Numbered from the stretch's first letter, positions 9,157-21,100 are shown. The stretch: 64,000 bases of DNA from Cylindrotheca closterium (GCA_933822405.4 CAKOGP040000890.1:454924-518923); one strand, 5' to 3'. A program made the numbers and translations. Notes: generated from the letters alone by a model not told the origin.

Positions 9157-10953
9157 ATGATGACAGAGTCACTGGTTGCCAATGAGACCAGAATTCGCGA
9201 CTTGGATGGCTTTTGTGGTACAGTTGTATACATAGGACCAGTAGCAAGCGCCAAAAATCCGGAAGAGATTTACGCCGGAATCAAGTGGGATGATAAATCG
9301 AGAGGAAAACATGATGGGAGCGTGATTTGCCGACGAACAAACGAATTAGTTCGTCATTTCTCATGTGGTCCTACTCAGGGGTCATTCTTGCGTCTGAATA
9401 AAATGGACCGAGGCGTGGCCTTGACAGCATCACTGTTAAAGACCAAATATGTTGACATGAATGCACCTGTCATTGCCCCAAATAATGTTTTGCCTCACAC
9501 TGCAAGGACATCGAGTGGCCGACCAAAACCCATTGAATTTCTTGGAGAAATGAAAATTCGTGAACGCCAACAACTTGCCGACATTGACACCATATCACTG
9601 CGCAGAGAAGGCATTTCACGGGCATCAGATGACAAAATGCCGGAGGACTTCAGAAAAATCAAAGACATAGACCTTGCTGGAAATTTGCTATCCAGCTGGA
9701 CCGAGATCCTAAAGATCATGAGACAATTTCCAAGGCTAGAGATCTTCAATGTTGCATATAATCGTGTTCGAGATATTGGTCTACCTGTGGAGCAGTTTGA
9801 TCGGATGAAAGTTCTCAATCTCAACAATTGCTCCCTTGGAACTAAGACGCTTCAGTGGATCGGAGATTCTATGCCGTGCCTAGAGAAACTATGCATTGCA
9901 AATTCGAATCTCTCAGATTTACAGTCTATTCATGTTTGTGGTTTGGGACATCTTGAAAGTCTTGATTGCTCTAACTGTCAGCTAGACTCATGGGAAAACC
10001 AAGTTGACCACTTCTCAGCTCTGCCATGTCTAGAGCAACTGAGTCTGGATGATAATCCACTATCCACCCTTCCCTCCACTCCTAAGAGCGAGGTGTATTT
10101 CCCATGTTTGAACTCACTCCAGCTTGCTGGGACACAGTTCAAGACTTGGATCGACCTGGAGGGGATCAACGCCCTCTTTGCCTCCATCAAATCTCTGAGA
10201 CTCAGGCATACACCCTTGACGTCACCAATGGGACAAGGTGAAACGCGTTTCCTTGCCGTTGCCCGATTCCCATCTTTAGATTATTTCAATGCTTCAGTAA
10301 TATCAATGAGCGAACAACAAGAAGCGGAGCGCCGGTATGTGTCGCTCGTATCCAACATGTTATTAAAGCTTGAAGAAAAAGACGATCAGGAAAAACTCTT
10401 GGCAGAGCACCCTCGATATCCCAAACTGAGTGAAGAATACAAAAATCTAGTAGTTACGAGCTCAGGAGGGGCAAACGGAGCTGGGACGAACATAGCTGCA
10501 TCAGTTTGTAATGTTACAATACGGTCCATGTCGCCATCAAGTTGCGATATAGAACCAATCCTTCGCAGATTACCAGATAGTCTATCAGTGGGGCGTTTGA
10601 AGGCACTTTGCGCAAGGACATTTGGCCTTGGTGTTGATCTCATGACTCTGCACTTTCGAACAGCGGTAAGCCACTATCCTCACTTTCGATTGCTCACTTT
10701 GTGGGATATTTATTCTAACTGGGCCATGCCGATCTGAAAGGGTGACGCCTTTCCCGTAGAACTCGACAATGACTTCAATGCCCTAAAATACTATGGTGTT
10801 TGCGATGGTGCTGAAATTTTGATGAATGAAATTGACGTGGATGCACGCCAAAGGGAGTCTCAACGCCTAGTTAAAGAACAAGAGCGATTAATATCCGAAC
10901 AGGAACACGAAGTATCTGTCATGCAAGAGTTGCAGCGGAAAAGTAAGTCATGA
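9157..10953 (+). CDS. TBCE: Tubulin-folding cofactor E
   Basis: Chaperone that binds alpha-tubulin and helps form alpha-beta heterodimers. Two exons, 9157-10665 and 10741-10953 (75-nt intron), 573 aa. Domain order is diagnostic: CAP-Gly at residues about 15-85 (GTVVYIGP, GIKWDD, GKHDGS with the GSFL end), leucine-rich repeats about 165-400 (IKDIDLAGNLLSSW, LEIFNVAYNRV, VLNLNNCSL, LEQLSLDDNPL), and a ubiquitin-like domain near the C-terminus that crosses the intron (LHFRTA|GDAFPVELDNDFNALKYY). The last 30 residues are a charged coiled-coil-like tail. Start is the first of two consecutive ATGs; either may be used. A donor-like GTAAGT overlaps the last codons, so an extra 3' exon cannot be excluded. 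Confidence 0.92.
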
Positions 10954-11306
10954 TGATCCCTTGTGACGCTGAGCCGTAAAAAATACAAGCATAAAGCCAG
11001 ATTAGTGCTCTCATGTGCAATTGAAGCCACCAGTGAATCCAAGAGCGCACGCAGTTGCTTTTTTGCTGTTGCAGATGGAGATGGAGAGTACCTGGTACCG
11101 GTACGGTACCCGTAGTGCTTCGCAATCGCAAAACCTTCGGACGCAGGATATACAGTATATGGCTACCGTGCCGTGCAACGTTTTGTTTTATTGTCCGACT
11201 CCTCCGATCAAAAACATGAACACATTGTGATTATTGAACATACACATTGAGCATCAAGTTGTCATTATTGTTTCTTGATCAATCACCAGAGTGCATAGTT
11301 GTAAAG
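10954..11306. promoter_or_regulatory. Intergenic region upstream of the polyprenyl synthase
   Basis: Contains the strongest palindrome of the type seen across the window at about 11089-11116, GTACCTGGTACCGGTACGGT followed by ACCC. Otherwise AT-rich, no frame. Confidence 0.5.
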
Positions 11307-12462
11307 ATGTCTCCAGTTTTACCTCATACTCCAGACCAGAGTCTGCTCGAATCTTTCCGATACATCAACTCAATGCCAGGTAAAAATGTTCGTGGTAAAA
11401 TGATTGATTGCTTTCAACTTTGGTTGGAGGTTGAGTCCCCCGACGACTTGAACTCGATAAAGGTAAGTTGAGAGCGTAGAATATGTGTATCTTGTTTTGC
11501 CCCTCGAGCAACACAGATCTAACGAGATGCACAGGAAATTGTCGGGGACCTTCACAATGCTTCCTTGATGATTGATGACATCGAAGATAACAGCAAACTC
11601 AGACGTGGGGTTCCTGTAGCTCATTCCATTTTTGGAATTCCAAATGTGATAAATAGTGCAAATTACGCATATTTTTTGGCACTGGAAAAATGTCACGCAT
11701 TGAATAATGCAAAAGCGATGAATGTATTTGTTGGCGAATTGCTCAATTTGCATCGGGGACAAGGACAAGGTTAGTCAAGATGCTAGTTGGGTACTAATTC
11801 CTTGTTGACTCAGTAATAAGTTCTTGTTTGTTAAGATATTATGGTAAGTAAATTTGGCATTTCCAAGCGCACCAGCATTATTTTCTCACCATCAATAAAC
11901 CGAAAATTAGTGGAGAGATGATGTAAGATGTCCGACAGAAGCCCAATACATAGAGATGGTGAAGGACAAAACTGGTGGGCTATTCCGTCTTGCAGTTGGA
12001 TTGATGCATGCTTTGGCAACAAAAAATACCAACAAAGACTTCATATCCTTGGTGAATAATCTTGCTCTTTACTTTCAGATTAGGGACGACTACATCAACC
12101 TTGCTGATGCAGAGTACATGAAATCCAAGAGCTTCTGTGAAGATTTGACGGAAGGCAAGTTCTCTTTTCCGATCATTCATTCCATTCGCTCGAATCCTGA
12201 TGATACGAGAGTCCTGTCTATATTGAAGAAAAGGACCGACGACGTTGATGTCAAACGGTATGCACAACAGATATTATTGGAAAATGGTAGTCTGGATTAC
12301 ACAAGACAAAAATGCCGAGATCTCAAGAACGAAATCGCAGCAGAAATCTCAAGTCTTGGTGGAAACAAGTCATTGCTTCTTCTCATGGAGAAACTGGATA
12401 TCCAATTGCAGGGAATGCACTCAGCTGTAGAGGTCAAAGAATCAGCTGTAGACGAAGCCTAG
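11307..12462 (+). CDS. GGPPS: Geranylgeranyl/polyprenyl diphosphate synthase with an 8-nt micro-exon
   Basis: Condenses isopentenyl diphosphate with allylic diphosphates to make C15-C20 precursors for carotenoids, sterol or quinone side chains and protein prenylation. Four exons: 11307-11462, 11535-11769, 11836-11843 and 11911-12462, 316 aa. The first Asp-rich motif is [15 protein letters not shown] (about 66-70), the second [10 protein letters not shown] (about 191-195), followed by [11 protein letters not shown], all hallmark positions. Exon 3 is only 8 nt (ATATTATG, flanked by TTAAG and GTAAGT); without it the frame breaks at once into a stop, and with it the protein reads GQGQ-DIM-WRDD, matching family GQGxDIYWRD. 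No N-terminal extension is present, so a cytosolic short-chain enzyme is likely. Product chain length cannot be read with confidence. Confidence 0.93.
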
Positions 12463-12537
12463 GATAGTTATTTACAATGGACTGAACATGGAAGATTCCA
12501 CCACAACGGGAACATCGAATCTTATCTGCAAGTTAAC

Positions 12538-15500
12538 TTAGATTGATTTCCCCGGTTTCATTAGCGCACTAGATGGCACCAACGTAGATTGAGGGGCTTG
12601 CTTCGGTTCCTCTGCTTGAGTTTGTTCGACATCGGCACTTTTTTTCACTGCACCGCCAAGCGGAGGAAACTCTTTGTCCGACAATCCAGTCGCGTTGCCT
12701 TGTGGTGGCTTGGTTGTCTGCATTGGCGGAGCCATCTGGTGAAACATCGGCTGGGGTGGCATCGGCGGCACAGGGTAATGGGCAAAATGTGGGATGGACT
12801 GAGAATTAGGTGGCTGCTCAGGGACATGTTTTCCTTCCTCGACATACGAAAAGTTGAATGACGATGAAACTGGTGCATGGACAGGTTGCATTTGCGGCTG
12901 CAGGGTCATCAATTGCATCAGTTTATCGGCAGCTGTAGCGGGTGAGGGCATCGGGGGTTGTGGCGGTGGGGGAACTCCAAAATTTGGAGGATGGGGAGGG
13001 ACGTGACCCCCGACTCCAAGCATTGCCTTCAATCCCGCAGATGCGTCAGTGACACCCTGTGGCGCTTTTCCTCCACCGTTTTGTACTCCTGATACCCCGA
13101 GCATCGCCTTAAGACCTGCGCTAGCATCCGTAGCGTCGTTATAATTCGGGGCTGGTTTCGAGTTTGAAGATGGGTCACTTTTCTTTATTCCTTTCATCAG
13201 TGCTCTCCAACGGTGCAAACCTCCTTTTGGGTTTTTGGAAGTTCTTGTGAAGCGAGCACCCTTCTCAGGAGGCCCCTTTGCTTCTCGAGAAAGCGCAAGC
13301 TTTCCTCGACTTGCCGAATCAGATCGCGATCTTCCTGCGGAGCCACCTCTTGTTGGCGTCGCGAGCCTCTGAGCCGGTCTTTGTGCTGCGACACCTTGTT
13401 GCGGCACAGCAGGAGCTGCATTTCTCTGTTGTCCCTTTACCTCCCTCTCGATATCGGCGAGTATCTTTTCAACAGCAGCTTTTCCAGACCCTTGTGGAAC
13501 CATCTTCTCGACCAGCCCCTTGCTGTTGTCAACCGTTATTTTCATCACATGTGCCCACACACAAAGTTTGCCTCTGAAATTTGAACAGAGACCTTGAAGA
13601 GACGTGCCACCAACAAACTCTTCATCCATCACTACCTCGACGCAGCCAGTAGTTGCCTGGTGAATCCCAACAACAGTACCTGCAACAAGAATTGAGTCAA
13701 TCAAAAACAAAAATAAACGACCAGAACGACAAATCAAGTCTCACCTCGAGCACCAAATGGAATGCCGCTTGCACACAAATTAACTATTCGATCTCCCAAC
13801 TCCGGTGCTTCGTTGTCATTATAATCGCTTGAAAGTATCACGTCAGTAGGACTGATTGAGTTCTCCAAAAACAGTGCACTTCCAGGTATCTTGATTAGGG
13901 ACTCCTTTGGAAAACCTTTCTTTTGAACTGCTAGGTTGCGTACGTCCGCTGCTTTCTCGACAGCAACGACAGCTTCCTTTGACATGGTGTCTGTGGAAAT
14001 AGGCGTTCTTGGTAATTTCGCACTCTCGACACCATTCAGCCACTCTCGAACCACAGGCAGCCAATCAGCGCCATTCGGACCAAATACCTTCGTTGCGTCA
14101 TATCTCTTTTCATTGGGCATTCGAACCAGTGCAGTAAACAACTGCGGAAACTTCTGACGGTATTCGTTGACAAGGCGAATAGCTTTCGGGGTGAACTCCC
14201 ACTGTATTCTTTCCTCAGGTTTCTCATCATTTCCAGCCTGTCCTGTTCGAGCACTTCCAATAACAAGGAGAGAATCACCGGAATCCCACGCCTTTTTGTT
14301 GTTGTTTGACTTTTGACCTGCATTTCTCTCTCGTTTTTGTCTTGTATAACCAGCGACGCACAAGCCATCACCAGATTTCAGGTTTAGACCAAGATCATAC
14401 TTCCCCGGTTCAAAGAGTATACTCCCAGTGATCTTCCCGAACAACCCTCCATTCAGTTTCAGAATCCGCGAAGCATCTGTGGAAGTAATGTATGATTCAT
14501 AAACGGATCTTGCCAAGGCAAGACCGAATGGGATTTCAGGAGGCATCGTTGCTACTTTCACCCCTACTTTCTTCTCGTCGGCTATTCCAACAATTGTACC
14601 CCGGCAACCTCTATATTTCCCTTTCGTCAAAATGAGACTACCGTCGATTGGGAATCGTTCTCGTAACGCCATCGGCCCTTTCTCGGTAAAACGTGGATCA
14701 GGCGCGGGAGCTTGCCACAACGCAAGCTGCAAAGGGACATCAGCCTCCTCTTTCCCGAAGAGCTTCTTCGATGAGCCATTGTTTGGGTTAGTTGTCATCC
14801 CTTGGAGTGGGAGCAACTTCAACCGGACCCGGATCTCTCCGATTTGAACCCCTCCCGAACCTGGAATGGAAACACCAGTATGGTATCCTTGCATCATTGC
14901 CTCTGAATCCTTGCACCAGCGATCAGCCTCGATCTGATTCCAGCGCTTAACCTTTTTCTTTCCTTTTACCAAGCGAACTTCGCACAAAGCGTCAGATATA
15001 GCAGTTAACTTAGCTTCGTGCATCATCGGCCAGTTGATGAAGAGAGATTTACCAAGCACGCTATCTGCAAGCGTCTCGACTGGTGGAATCTGAGGCATTT
15101 CGTGCAACTTCAGGGTCATTGTAGGATACTTCGAGGGGAATCCAAAGCAGTTGACTCCAATCGGCAGAACTTCCTCTGATGCTATCGGTAGTACATTGAG
15201 CGATGGAAATCCAGGGAAAGGGATTCTCGTTCCAGCTATAAGTTCTGGCTTGAATGAAACGCCTTCAGATTCATACTCTGGCAACACACGAACCCGGGAA
15301 TGGCACTTCACAATATCCACCAAGCCGATTTTTCGATTCGGAGACTCAATAGTTTCCGTACAGGTCAAGTCAAACATGTAGCCCAATATCTTGCCTTTTT
15401 GGTTGCGACGCCTCTCGGAGGGTGTGAGCTTCGAATCTGGGCAATGCTCTTCAATCGCAGACAAAAGTCGATGAAGATCAATGAAGGGAAGGAGATTGAC

Positions 15501-17409
15501 GCCTTCCCATGGGTTCTTCTTCCCATTCATGTCTACCGCAAAATCCACAGGGTAAAAGTCAATTATTGGAGACTCCGGTGACTTCATGAGATAACGATAT
15601 GGGGTTGGAACAAGTTGGGCGGAGGCAGGAGGTAGACACGCCATAAGCTGTTGAAATGGCTTCACTGGCGTCCCGAGTTCAAAGCTTATAGACTCAAACA
15701 TTTTCGGCAAGTTTCTCAGGTCACTTAGCATGGGTCCTATTGTTTAGAAGAAAAGAAGTCAGGAAAATTCACCGCCGGAAGCATGCCAAGCACAGGACTT
15801 ACCATAATGATAGGGGTAAAACCAGCCCCACGAAATGCAACCGCGATAATAGTAAGCCAAGCACCACATCAAACCTTCAACATACGCTTGTCTCAAATCA
15901 TGGTGAGCCTTAAGATCGACTGGAGTAAGCTTCAGTTTCTCAAAGTAGTACCGCCCCTTGAAGTCCTTTTGCCCTGGCTGAACAGGGGTCCATCCATCAA
16001 CAAATTGTTGCCCCTCATGCTTCGCCATCAGAGCTTCCATCATGCTTATATAATCATTCTGTTTTGCATCGTCAGCAGCCTTCATTTCCTCGTCAGATGG
16101 CAACTGGGGAAGTCCATCACGCTTGTTCCATTTCCTCTTCTTTTTGATGTATGCAGCATCATCAATTTCGCGTTTCTCCAATACTTCTGTTTCGACTGAC
16201 CCAATGACTGTCAAGAAGTTTTCTAGTCGTTGCGGGTCACTGATGTCGCCACTTTGGGTCAAGTAGTTACCAGTTCCCCATTCAGGACGCTGCTCCTTGT
16301 AGACTTTGAAAAGAAGGTCAAATGCCCCTTCACCAATATCCAGAGTAGTCAGATGCGGCAAAAAGTCATTCCCAACCAAAAATGTCAAAAACACAAAGTC
16401 ATCAATTGTTCGCTCAAGGTCGTACTCTGTACCCTTGCAAAACTCGAGAGAAAGATACTCTCGTAATACGGATAGATGCAACAGCTGAAAGTCCGATTCC
16501 TTCGTGAACTTTTTGACAGTCTTCAATGCATTCTTATTCGTGAATCCACCGCTGAAATCAACAACCTCCCTCAGAATTGTAAAATGTGGCTCATGAGTGA
16601 CTAGCCCCAACATGATCAAATCCGCGTCTTGACCATAGATGCAATGTCGTGTGTTTGGCTGGTATCCAGGTTGACTTCTCATCATTCTAATATGCTCCAT
16701 GATCTTGTGCTCTCCTTCACCAGGGATTTCGTGCCCACTAAAAATAACATTCAGATTGCGCCAGATTGGATCTTCTTTGATCTTCTTACGAATGAAGTAT
16801 TTGATGGTTTCAGAAACCCTTGCCATAAATTCCGTCCCAGGAGTAATGCAGTTGGAATCAAAGACATCTGCACTACCAGTTGATCCATCTTCGTTGTTTT
16901 GCTTTGGAAGATCTTTCGTGGCTTCTGCCATATCCCTGGCTGAACGGAACCGTCGAGACCGTTGCTGGTTGAGCTTCGCTCTCGGTGCGACGCCATCAAT
17001 CGCCATATACACCGAAACTCTGGGCTTGACAATCTGAGTGATAATACGATCCAAATCTTTTGGGAATGCAAACAAACATGAGCACTTCTGGGATCTAGTC
17101 TTTTAATGCTGTCTTTGGTGGATTTACTCACAGTGCATGATGCCGAGCATCATGTCTCTTTCGCTCAAAAAATCGGAAATATCCATGTGATTTGGATGAG
17201 TACATCCGTGAATGATTCCATTCATATCAAGATAGAGGTGATCGAATTCAGGCAAAAGCGCCGAGTCGGAGACAATCTCATTGATCTTCGTGTAGCGCTC
17301 ACTGAGCCAGCGATAAAACTATACACCAATGGAACCAAAGAAGTGAGCTGCTTCCCAAACTTGAAAGGACTCATTAATATCATATTTCTCGTACCTTTGG
17401 AACTCCCAT
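12538..17409 (-). CDS. XRN1: 5'-3' exoribonuclease XRN1-type
   Basis: Degrades decapped mRNA from its 5' monophosphate end. Five exons: 17395-17409 (15 nt, MGVPK), 17132-17318, 15803-17056, 13745-15736 and 12538-13679; introns 65-76 nt. 1529 aa, close to yeast Xrn1. The catalytic core shows [70 protein letters not shown] and [16 protein letters not shown], which carry the acidic metal ligands. The third splice (HYG|PMLSDL) restores the WGWFYPYHY block. The middle section holds SH3/PAZ/KOW-like domains typical of cytoplasmic XRN1 (for example [30 protein letters not shown] KOW). The C-terminal 300 residues are Pro/Gln/Gly-rich and disordered, probably for decapping partners, with the sequence [12 protein letters not shown] present twice. 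Absence of a nuclear XRN2-type zinc knuckle fits XRN1. Confidence 0.95.
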
Positions 17410-17718
17410 GATATCTCCCGTCTTGTAACACAGCAAAAGGAGAACCTCGACTGTGAGCCCGAAGGTTGATTCAAAAAATCACAACGAACGACGGAAGGTC
17501 AGTCTCCCACGCGACCAAATTGCCTCCAATGATCGTACCGGCAGGTAGCAAGGCTCTATTATCAAATGAGCTTGTAAATGATATCTACACTTCCTACTGA
17601 AGATAGCGCTAAAAATGATGACTCAAGCACGGGGAGCACCGGCTGACATCAATGATAAAACTCGGGACTTCTCAAGTGCAGTCAAAGGTGCCAGCCTACT
17701 CTTGTCTTCCATTTAATC
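17410..17718. other. Intergenic region upstream of XRN1
   Basis: About 310 bp that should contain the XRN1 promoter and the 3' UTR of the OXA1 gene. One TAC motif (CGTACCGGCAGGTAGC, near 17536). No gene, RNA or repeat seen. Confidence 0.4.
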
Positions 17719-18921
17719 CTAGTTCGGATCCCTTCTACGTGCTCTTGTCGCCTTACTCATTTGCTTCACTCTTTTCTTCATCTCAATATCTTCATTGTGT
17801 CTCTGCAACATCTCAGCTTCAGTCGTTGGTTCACCCTGTGCCTTCTTCATCAAATTTGACATCGTTTCTTGAAATCCTGCGTCACCAGTGGTTCCTGGAA
17901 TTGGCTTTGGGCGATCCCAAATCCCAAGCTGTTTCCTCACAAAGTCATTTCGCAAGGTAACAGATTGAACGAGAGTGAAAAAATTGTTTGGAACCCAGTA
18001 GCATAGCATAGCAGCGGGGAAGGTTGTGATTACTGGAACCATTACAACCGCCATCGCACGAAATGCATTCACCATCACTGGTCCATACTGTGGGTTCGAG
18101 TCGATCATCTGATCTTTCCCAGCTTCTATGGTCGTGAGAAAACTGACTCCACATGCAATGGGTAAGATATAGGTTGGATCGGGGACCGTGAGGTCTGTGA
18201 ACCACATTATTCCACCTGTTGACATTTGTTCGGTGAAGATGTCGGGCATTTTCTTCATACCAAAGAACATTCCAATAAAAAGGGGTGCTTGCATGAGAGG
18301 GGCTGCAAATGCAGCAAAGGGTTTCACTTCATATCTTTTGAAGAGGCCTTTCATCTGGTCTGCAAATGCTTTCTGTTCAGCCTGCGAAGGAGTCCCCAAT
18401 GCTTCATATCGATCTTTCATCAATTTCAGCTCAGGCTGCAAGTGTGCCATTCGTGATGCTGCCCTTTGCGCATTGATGGCAATCGGCAAGATTGTGAACC
18501 GCAAAATCATGGTGGTTGCAACAATGGAACCAGCGTAATGCAACCCAGACATCTCATGTACAAACTCTACCCCACTAACAGCATGATCAGCTAAGTTCCA
18601 CCAACTTGGTTCAAAAGCAGCAGCTGAAGCTGCTTCATCAAGGAACCAAGCATCGCCTTCAGTTTGTGCTTCTTTCTGTGATTCATGAAATAGCTTATCC
18701 ATTGTTTCATCAAAGTTCTGCTTTGGAGGGTTGGCGTCAGATGACATATATCGCTTCTGAAATTCGTTTGGATCGACTAACGAAACTGTTTGTTTTTTGT
18801 TGCAGTGTGATTCGTTTTTTTCGGTCCTGTTTTCAACCTCGTTAAGCTGGCCGATGGAATACGCCGCAGATAGCCGGCTACGACGTGACCCCATCACCGA
18901 TCTTGATACCAATCTCATCAT
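17719..18921 (-). CDS. OXA1: Mitochondrial OXA1/YidC-family membrane protein insertase
   Basis: Inserts mitochondrially encoded and some imported proteins into the inner membrane. Single exon, 400 aa, start at the first of two adjacent ATGs (18921). Residues 1-60 are basic and Ser-rich with RYMSS, like a mitochondrial presequence; the plastid ALB3 type would need a signal peptide, which is absent. The YidC/Oxa1 core (about 130-330) shows HYAGSIVATTMILRFTILPI, FAAFAAPLMQAPLFIGMFFGM, MWFTDLTVPDPTYILPI and FPAAMLCYWVPNNFFTLVQ, the usual five membrane segments in order. The C-terminus is a basic helix (MKKRVKQMSKATRARRRD) suited to ribosome binding, as in Oxa1. Confidence in family is high, in organelle moderate. 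Confidence 0.92.
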   Translation of the reverse strand: MMRLVSRSVMGSRRSRLSAAYSIGQLNEVENRTEKNESHCNKKQTVSLVDPNEFQKRYMSSDANPPKQNFDETMDKLFHESQKEAQTEGDAWFLDEAASAAAFEPSWWNLADHAVSGVEFVHEMSGLHYAGSIVATTMILRFTILPIAINAQRAASRMAHLQPELKLMKDRYEALGTPSQAEQKAFADQMKGLFKRYEVKPFAAFAAPLMQAPLFIGMFFGMKKMPDIFTEQMSTGGIMWFTDLTVPDPTYILPIACGVSFLTTIEAGKDQMIDSNPQYGPVMVNAFRAMAVVMVPVITTFPAAMLCYWVPNNFFTLVQSVTLRNDFVRKQLGIWDRPKPIPGTTGDAGFQETMSNLMKKAQGEPTTEAEMLQRHNEDIEMKKRVKQMSKATRARRRDPN

Positions 18922-19114
18922 CGTTGACTGACTCAACTCAAGCCGAAATACAATCAACACATTCCAACAGATTTTGGCAACAGTCAAAGTCAAGAAGGAC
19001 TGACTGACGTCCACAAACTCTGACGGAAGCCAGACAGACGACACCCATTCTTTGTGTCTCACGTCTACCGGTACCAGGTACTGTATGCTGTACGTCTCAC
19101 GTCTACTGTACGTC
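18922..19114. promoter_or_regulatory. Short promoter region of OXA1 with TAC/GTA palindromes
   Basis: Only about 190 bp separate OXA1 from the last exon of the sirtuin gene. At 19066-19112 it contains CTACCGGTACCAGGTACTG and two GTACGTCTCA/CTACTGTACGTCTC repeats. The palindromes end just before the sirtuin stop codon. Confidence 0.5.
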
Positions 19115-20649
19115 TCATCTATCATCTTGCCCTCTCCTCTTACACAGCTTGAATATATGCTTTCCATCAAAATGTTTCGTGGACTCCCTGGCAAAGCTGT
19201 AGAAAGGAAGTGACTTTTGTTAGGTGATACCCATTTTTGGGCTCACTTGGTCCTTCAGCACACTTACCAAGTTTTGCACAGATCGAAATCAAAACAGGTT
19301 TTACACTTTCGAATGTCACCTGTAATGAGCTCAGAGCATGAGTCACAGTATGCAGTCTCTTCGTACTTTACTTCTTCAATTTCCGCTGACCCCTCTACAG
19401 CTGTCGCTAGCGCCCCAGGAAAAAGTAGCACACGATCGGCAGGAACACCCTCATTTGACCATTGCGAAGAGGTATCATCGTCGCTATCGCTGACCAGAAC
19501 TGCAGACAATAGTCTACCTGCTTGCAGTTTCTCTTCGGTCTGAAGTTTTGAGTCCTTTTGTGATCTCTTGCTCGTGTCCTTGAACAGTTGCCGTGCTAGC
19601 GCGCGCGTAATGTCATCACAAAACCCAAGAAGGTATGCATCGAAAACATAGTTGTCCCGAAATTCAGGTCCATCACAGCCACCATCGGCCAATTCCAGTC
19701 CCTTCGGTATAGAGTTTGGAGGATGAACTACTGTTCGGTTGATCAATATCCGAGGAATATCTCTGGGGAAGAAGCCAATCACCTTTGATATCGGAGCGAC
19801 TGACAAACTCGTACCGATAACGACAAGTGCATCAACTTTCTTGCGATCTGCTTCAAGTGTTCGACTCACAGTATCACTCAATGTCTCGCCGAAGAAGGTC
19901 ACAGTAGGCTTGAGAATACCTCCACATAGATCTTCGCACGACAAGCGTTGTCGCTTTCTTGTTCGTTGGCACGGTCCTAGTGAACTGGATCTGGTTGATC
20001 GCGCTGTATAGCCCGAATCGACAGGTGTAGTTGCGTTTTCTCTCTTAACTTTCCTAATCTCTGCCTGACACTGCGGTACTGTGCCTTCTACAATATCCGG
20101 CAAGATTGTTTCAGATGATACTTTCCTTTTACATTTCAAACAATATGCTTGCAGTAAATTGCCGTGAGCGTAAACAATCTTTTTCGAAGAAACTCCAGCA
20201 ACAGTTTCCAGTCCGTCAATATTTTGGGAGTATACTCGAAGTAGCATCTTGTTCTGTTCCAAGATAGCCAAGAGTTTGTGGGAATCACTCGGCTCAACTC
20301 GCTTATCACCTCCAAGCGGGAAATATAGTGTCCGCGCAAACTTATAGAAGGGTGAAGGGTCCTGGAGGAAAAAATCCTTATCAAATAAGTCCTCGGGGCA
20401 TGACAAGTTTAGCTCCTCGGTGTCTAACGTTGCATATAATCCAGACGTTGACCTGAAGTCAGGGATTCCACAGCTCACTGAAATTCCTGCACCGAGTAGA
20501 ACAACAATGTTTTTTCGTCCTTGGAGAAGCTCTGTCACTCGCTGGAACGAGGACGCAAAATCATGGTTCGTAATTGTTTTATCATTCAGAAGGAACGGTG
20601 GGGTTGCGACAGGAACTGAGCGCTTTTTAGATGCTCCTTGATTCACCAT
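19115..20649 (-). CDS. Sir2-family NAD-dependent deacylase with C-terminal ZZ zinc finger
   Basis: Two exons, 19268-20649 and 19115-19196, 71-nt intron (19197-19267), 487 aa. Sirtuin core: VVLLGAGISVSCGIPDFRS (NAD loop), VYSQNIDGLE, VYAHGNLLQAYC (catalytic His), zinc ligands CLKC and CEDLC, VTFFGE, and VVIGTSLSVAPIS. A Lys/Arg/Ser-rich insert lies inside the zinc module (between CLKC and CEDLC), as in class I enzymes such as Sir2/SIRT1-2. The last 60 residues, interrupted by the intron, read CDSC...CKTCFDFDLCKTCFAR...HFDGKHIF, a complete ZZ finger (CxxC, CxxC, CxxC, HxxxH). The intron falls inside DLCKT|C, so without splicing the finger is cut short by a stop. ZZ fingers commonly bind histone or SUMO/peptide N-termini, suggesting substrate or chromatin recruitment. 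Confidence 0.9.
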
Positions 20650-21010
20650 GTTGATGGGAACAATTCTGTCAATTTGGATGTGGATTGTTCAACCTTCCAA
20701 CTCATTTTGAATTCTGGGTTTGACGGTGCAGGCGGTCAGACGCCTCAGAACATACCGGCATTCAGCATTTTCATCATACAGTACCTGCAAGACGGGGTAA
20801 TTTTCATAAATAGGGGCAAGGGGACAGACGGGGTGTCATCGTTTCTCAAGCGGGTTGCGTGGCCAAACAAATTGTAATAAAAAATAACGGTCATGTCACC
20901 TGCATGAAATGAAAAAAGCTCGACCCGAATTTGGATACGATTCAAAGCAGCTACGCAGGCACTGCATCCTCGTCGCCAGGTGGTGTGGAATCTGGAATCC
21001 ACGAATGCAC
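20650..21010. other. Intergenic region upstream of the sirtuin
   Basis: About 360 bp. Contains one TAC motif pair (ACATACCGGC, CATACAGTACCTGC near 20752-20790). No credible frame or RNA gene. Confidence 0.4.
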
Positions 21011-21100
21011 AAATCTATTTCTCCATGATGGAGAAAAAAAAAATCTATTTCTCCATGATGGAGAAAAAAACTTTCTATTTCTCCATTCGGAAGTTGGAGC
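21011..21100. repeat. Hairpin-repeat cluster C: exact 30-bp units with TTTCTCCA...TGGAGAAA arms
   Basis: Two identical 30-bp units (21011-21040 and 21041-21070), each AAATCTA + TTTCTCCATGATGGAGAAA + A tract, followed by a divergent third copy in which the right arm is replaced by CGGAAG. The palindrome TTTCTCCA-TGA-TGGAGAAA gives an 8-bp stem. The layout (30-bp period, inverted repeat plus A-rich joint) equals that of clusters A and B although the sequence is unrelated. Confidence 0.85.

Noticed and set aside
17057..17131. Alternative XRN1 intron ends (acceptors at CCCAG, GAAG or CTAG)
   Set aside because: They either shift frame or need a 33-nt intron. The acceptor ending at 17057 gives a 75-nt intron and the family sequence [14 protein letters not shown].
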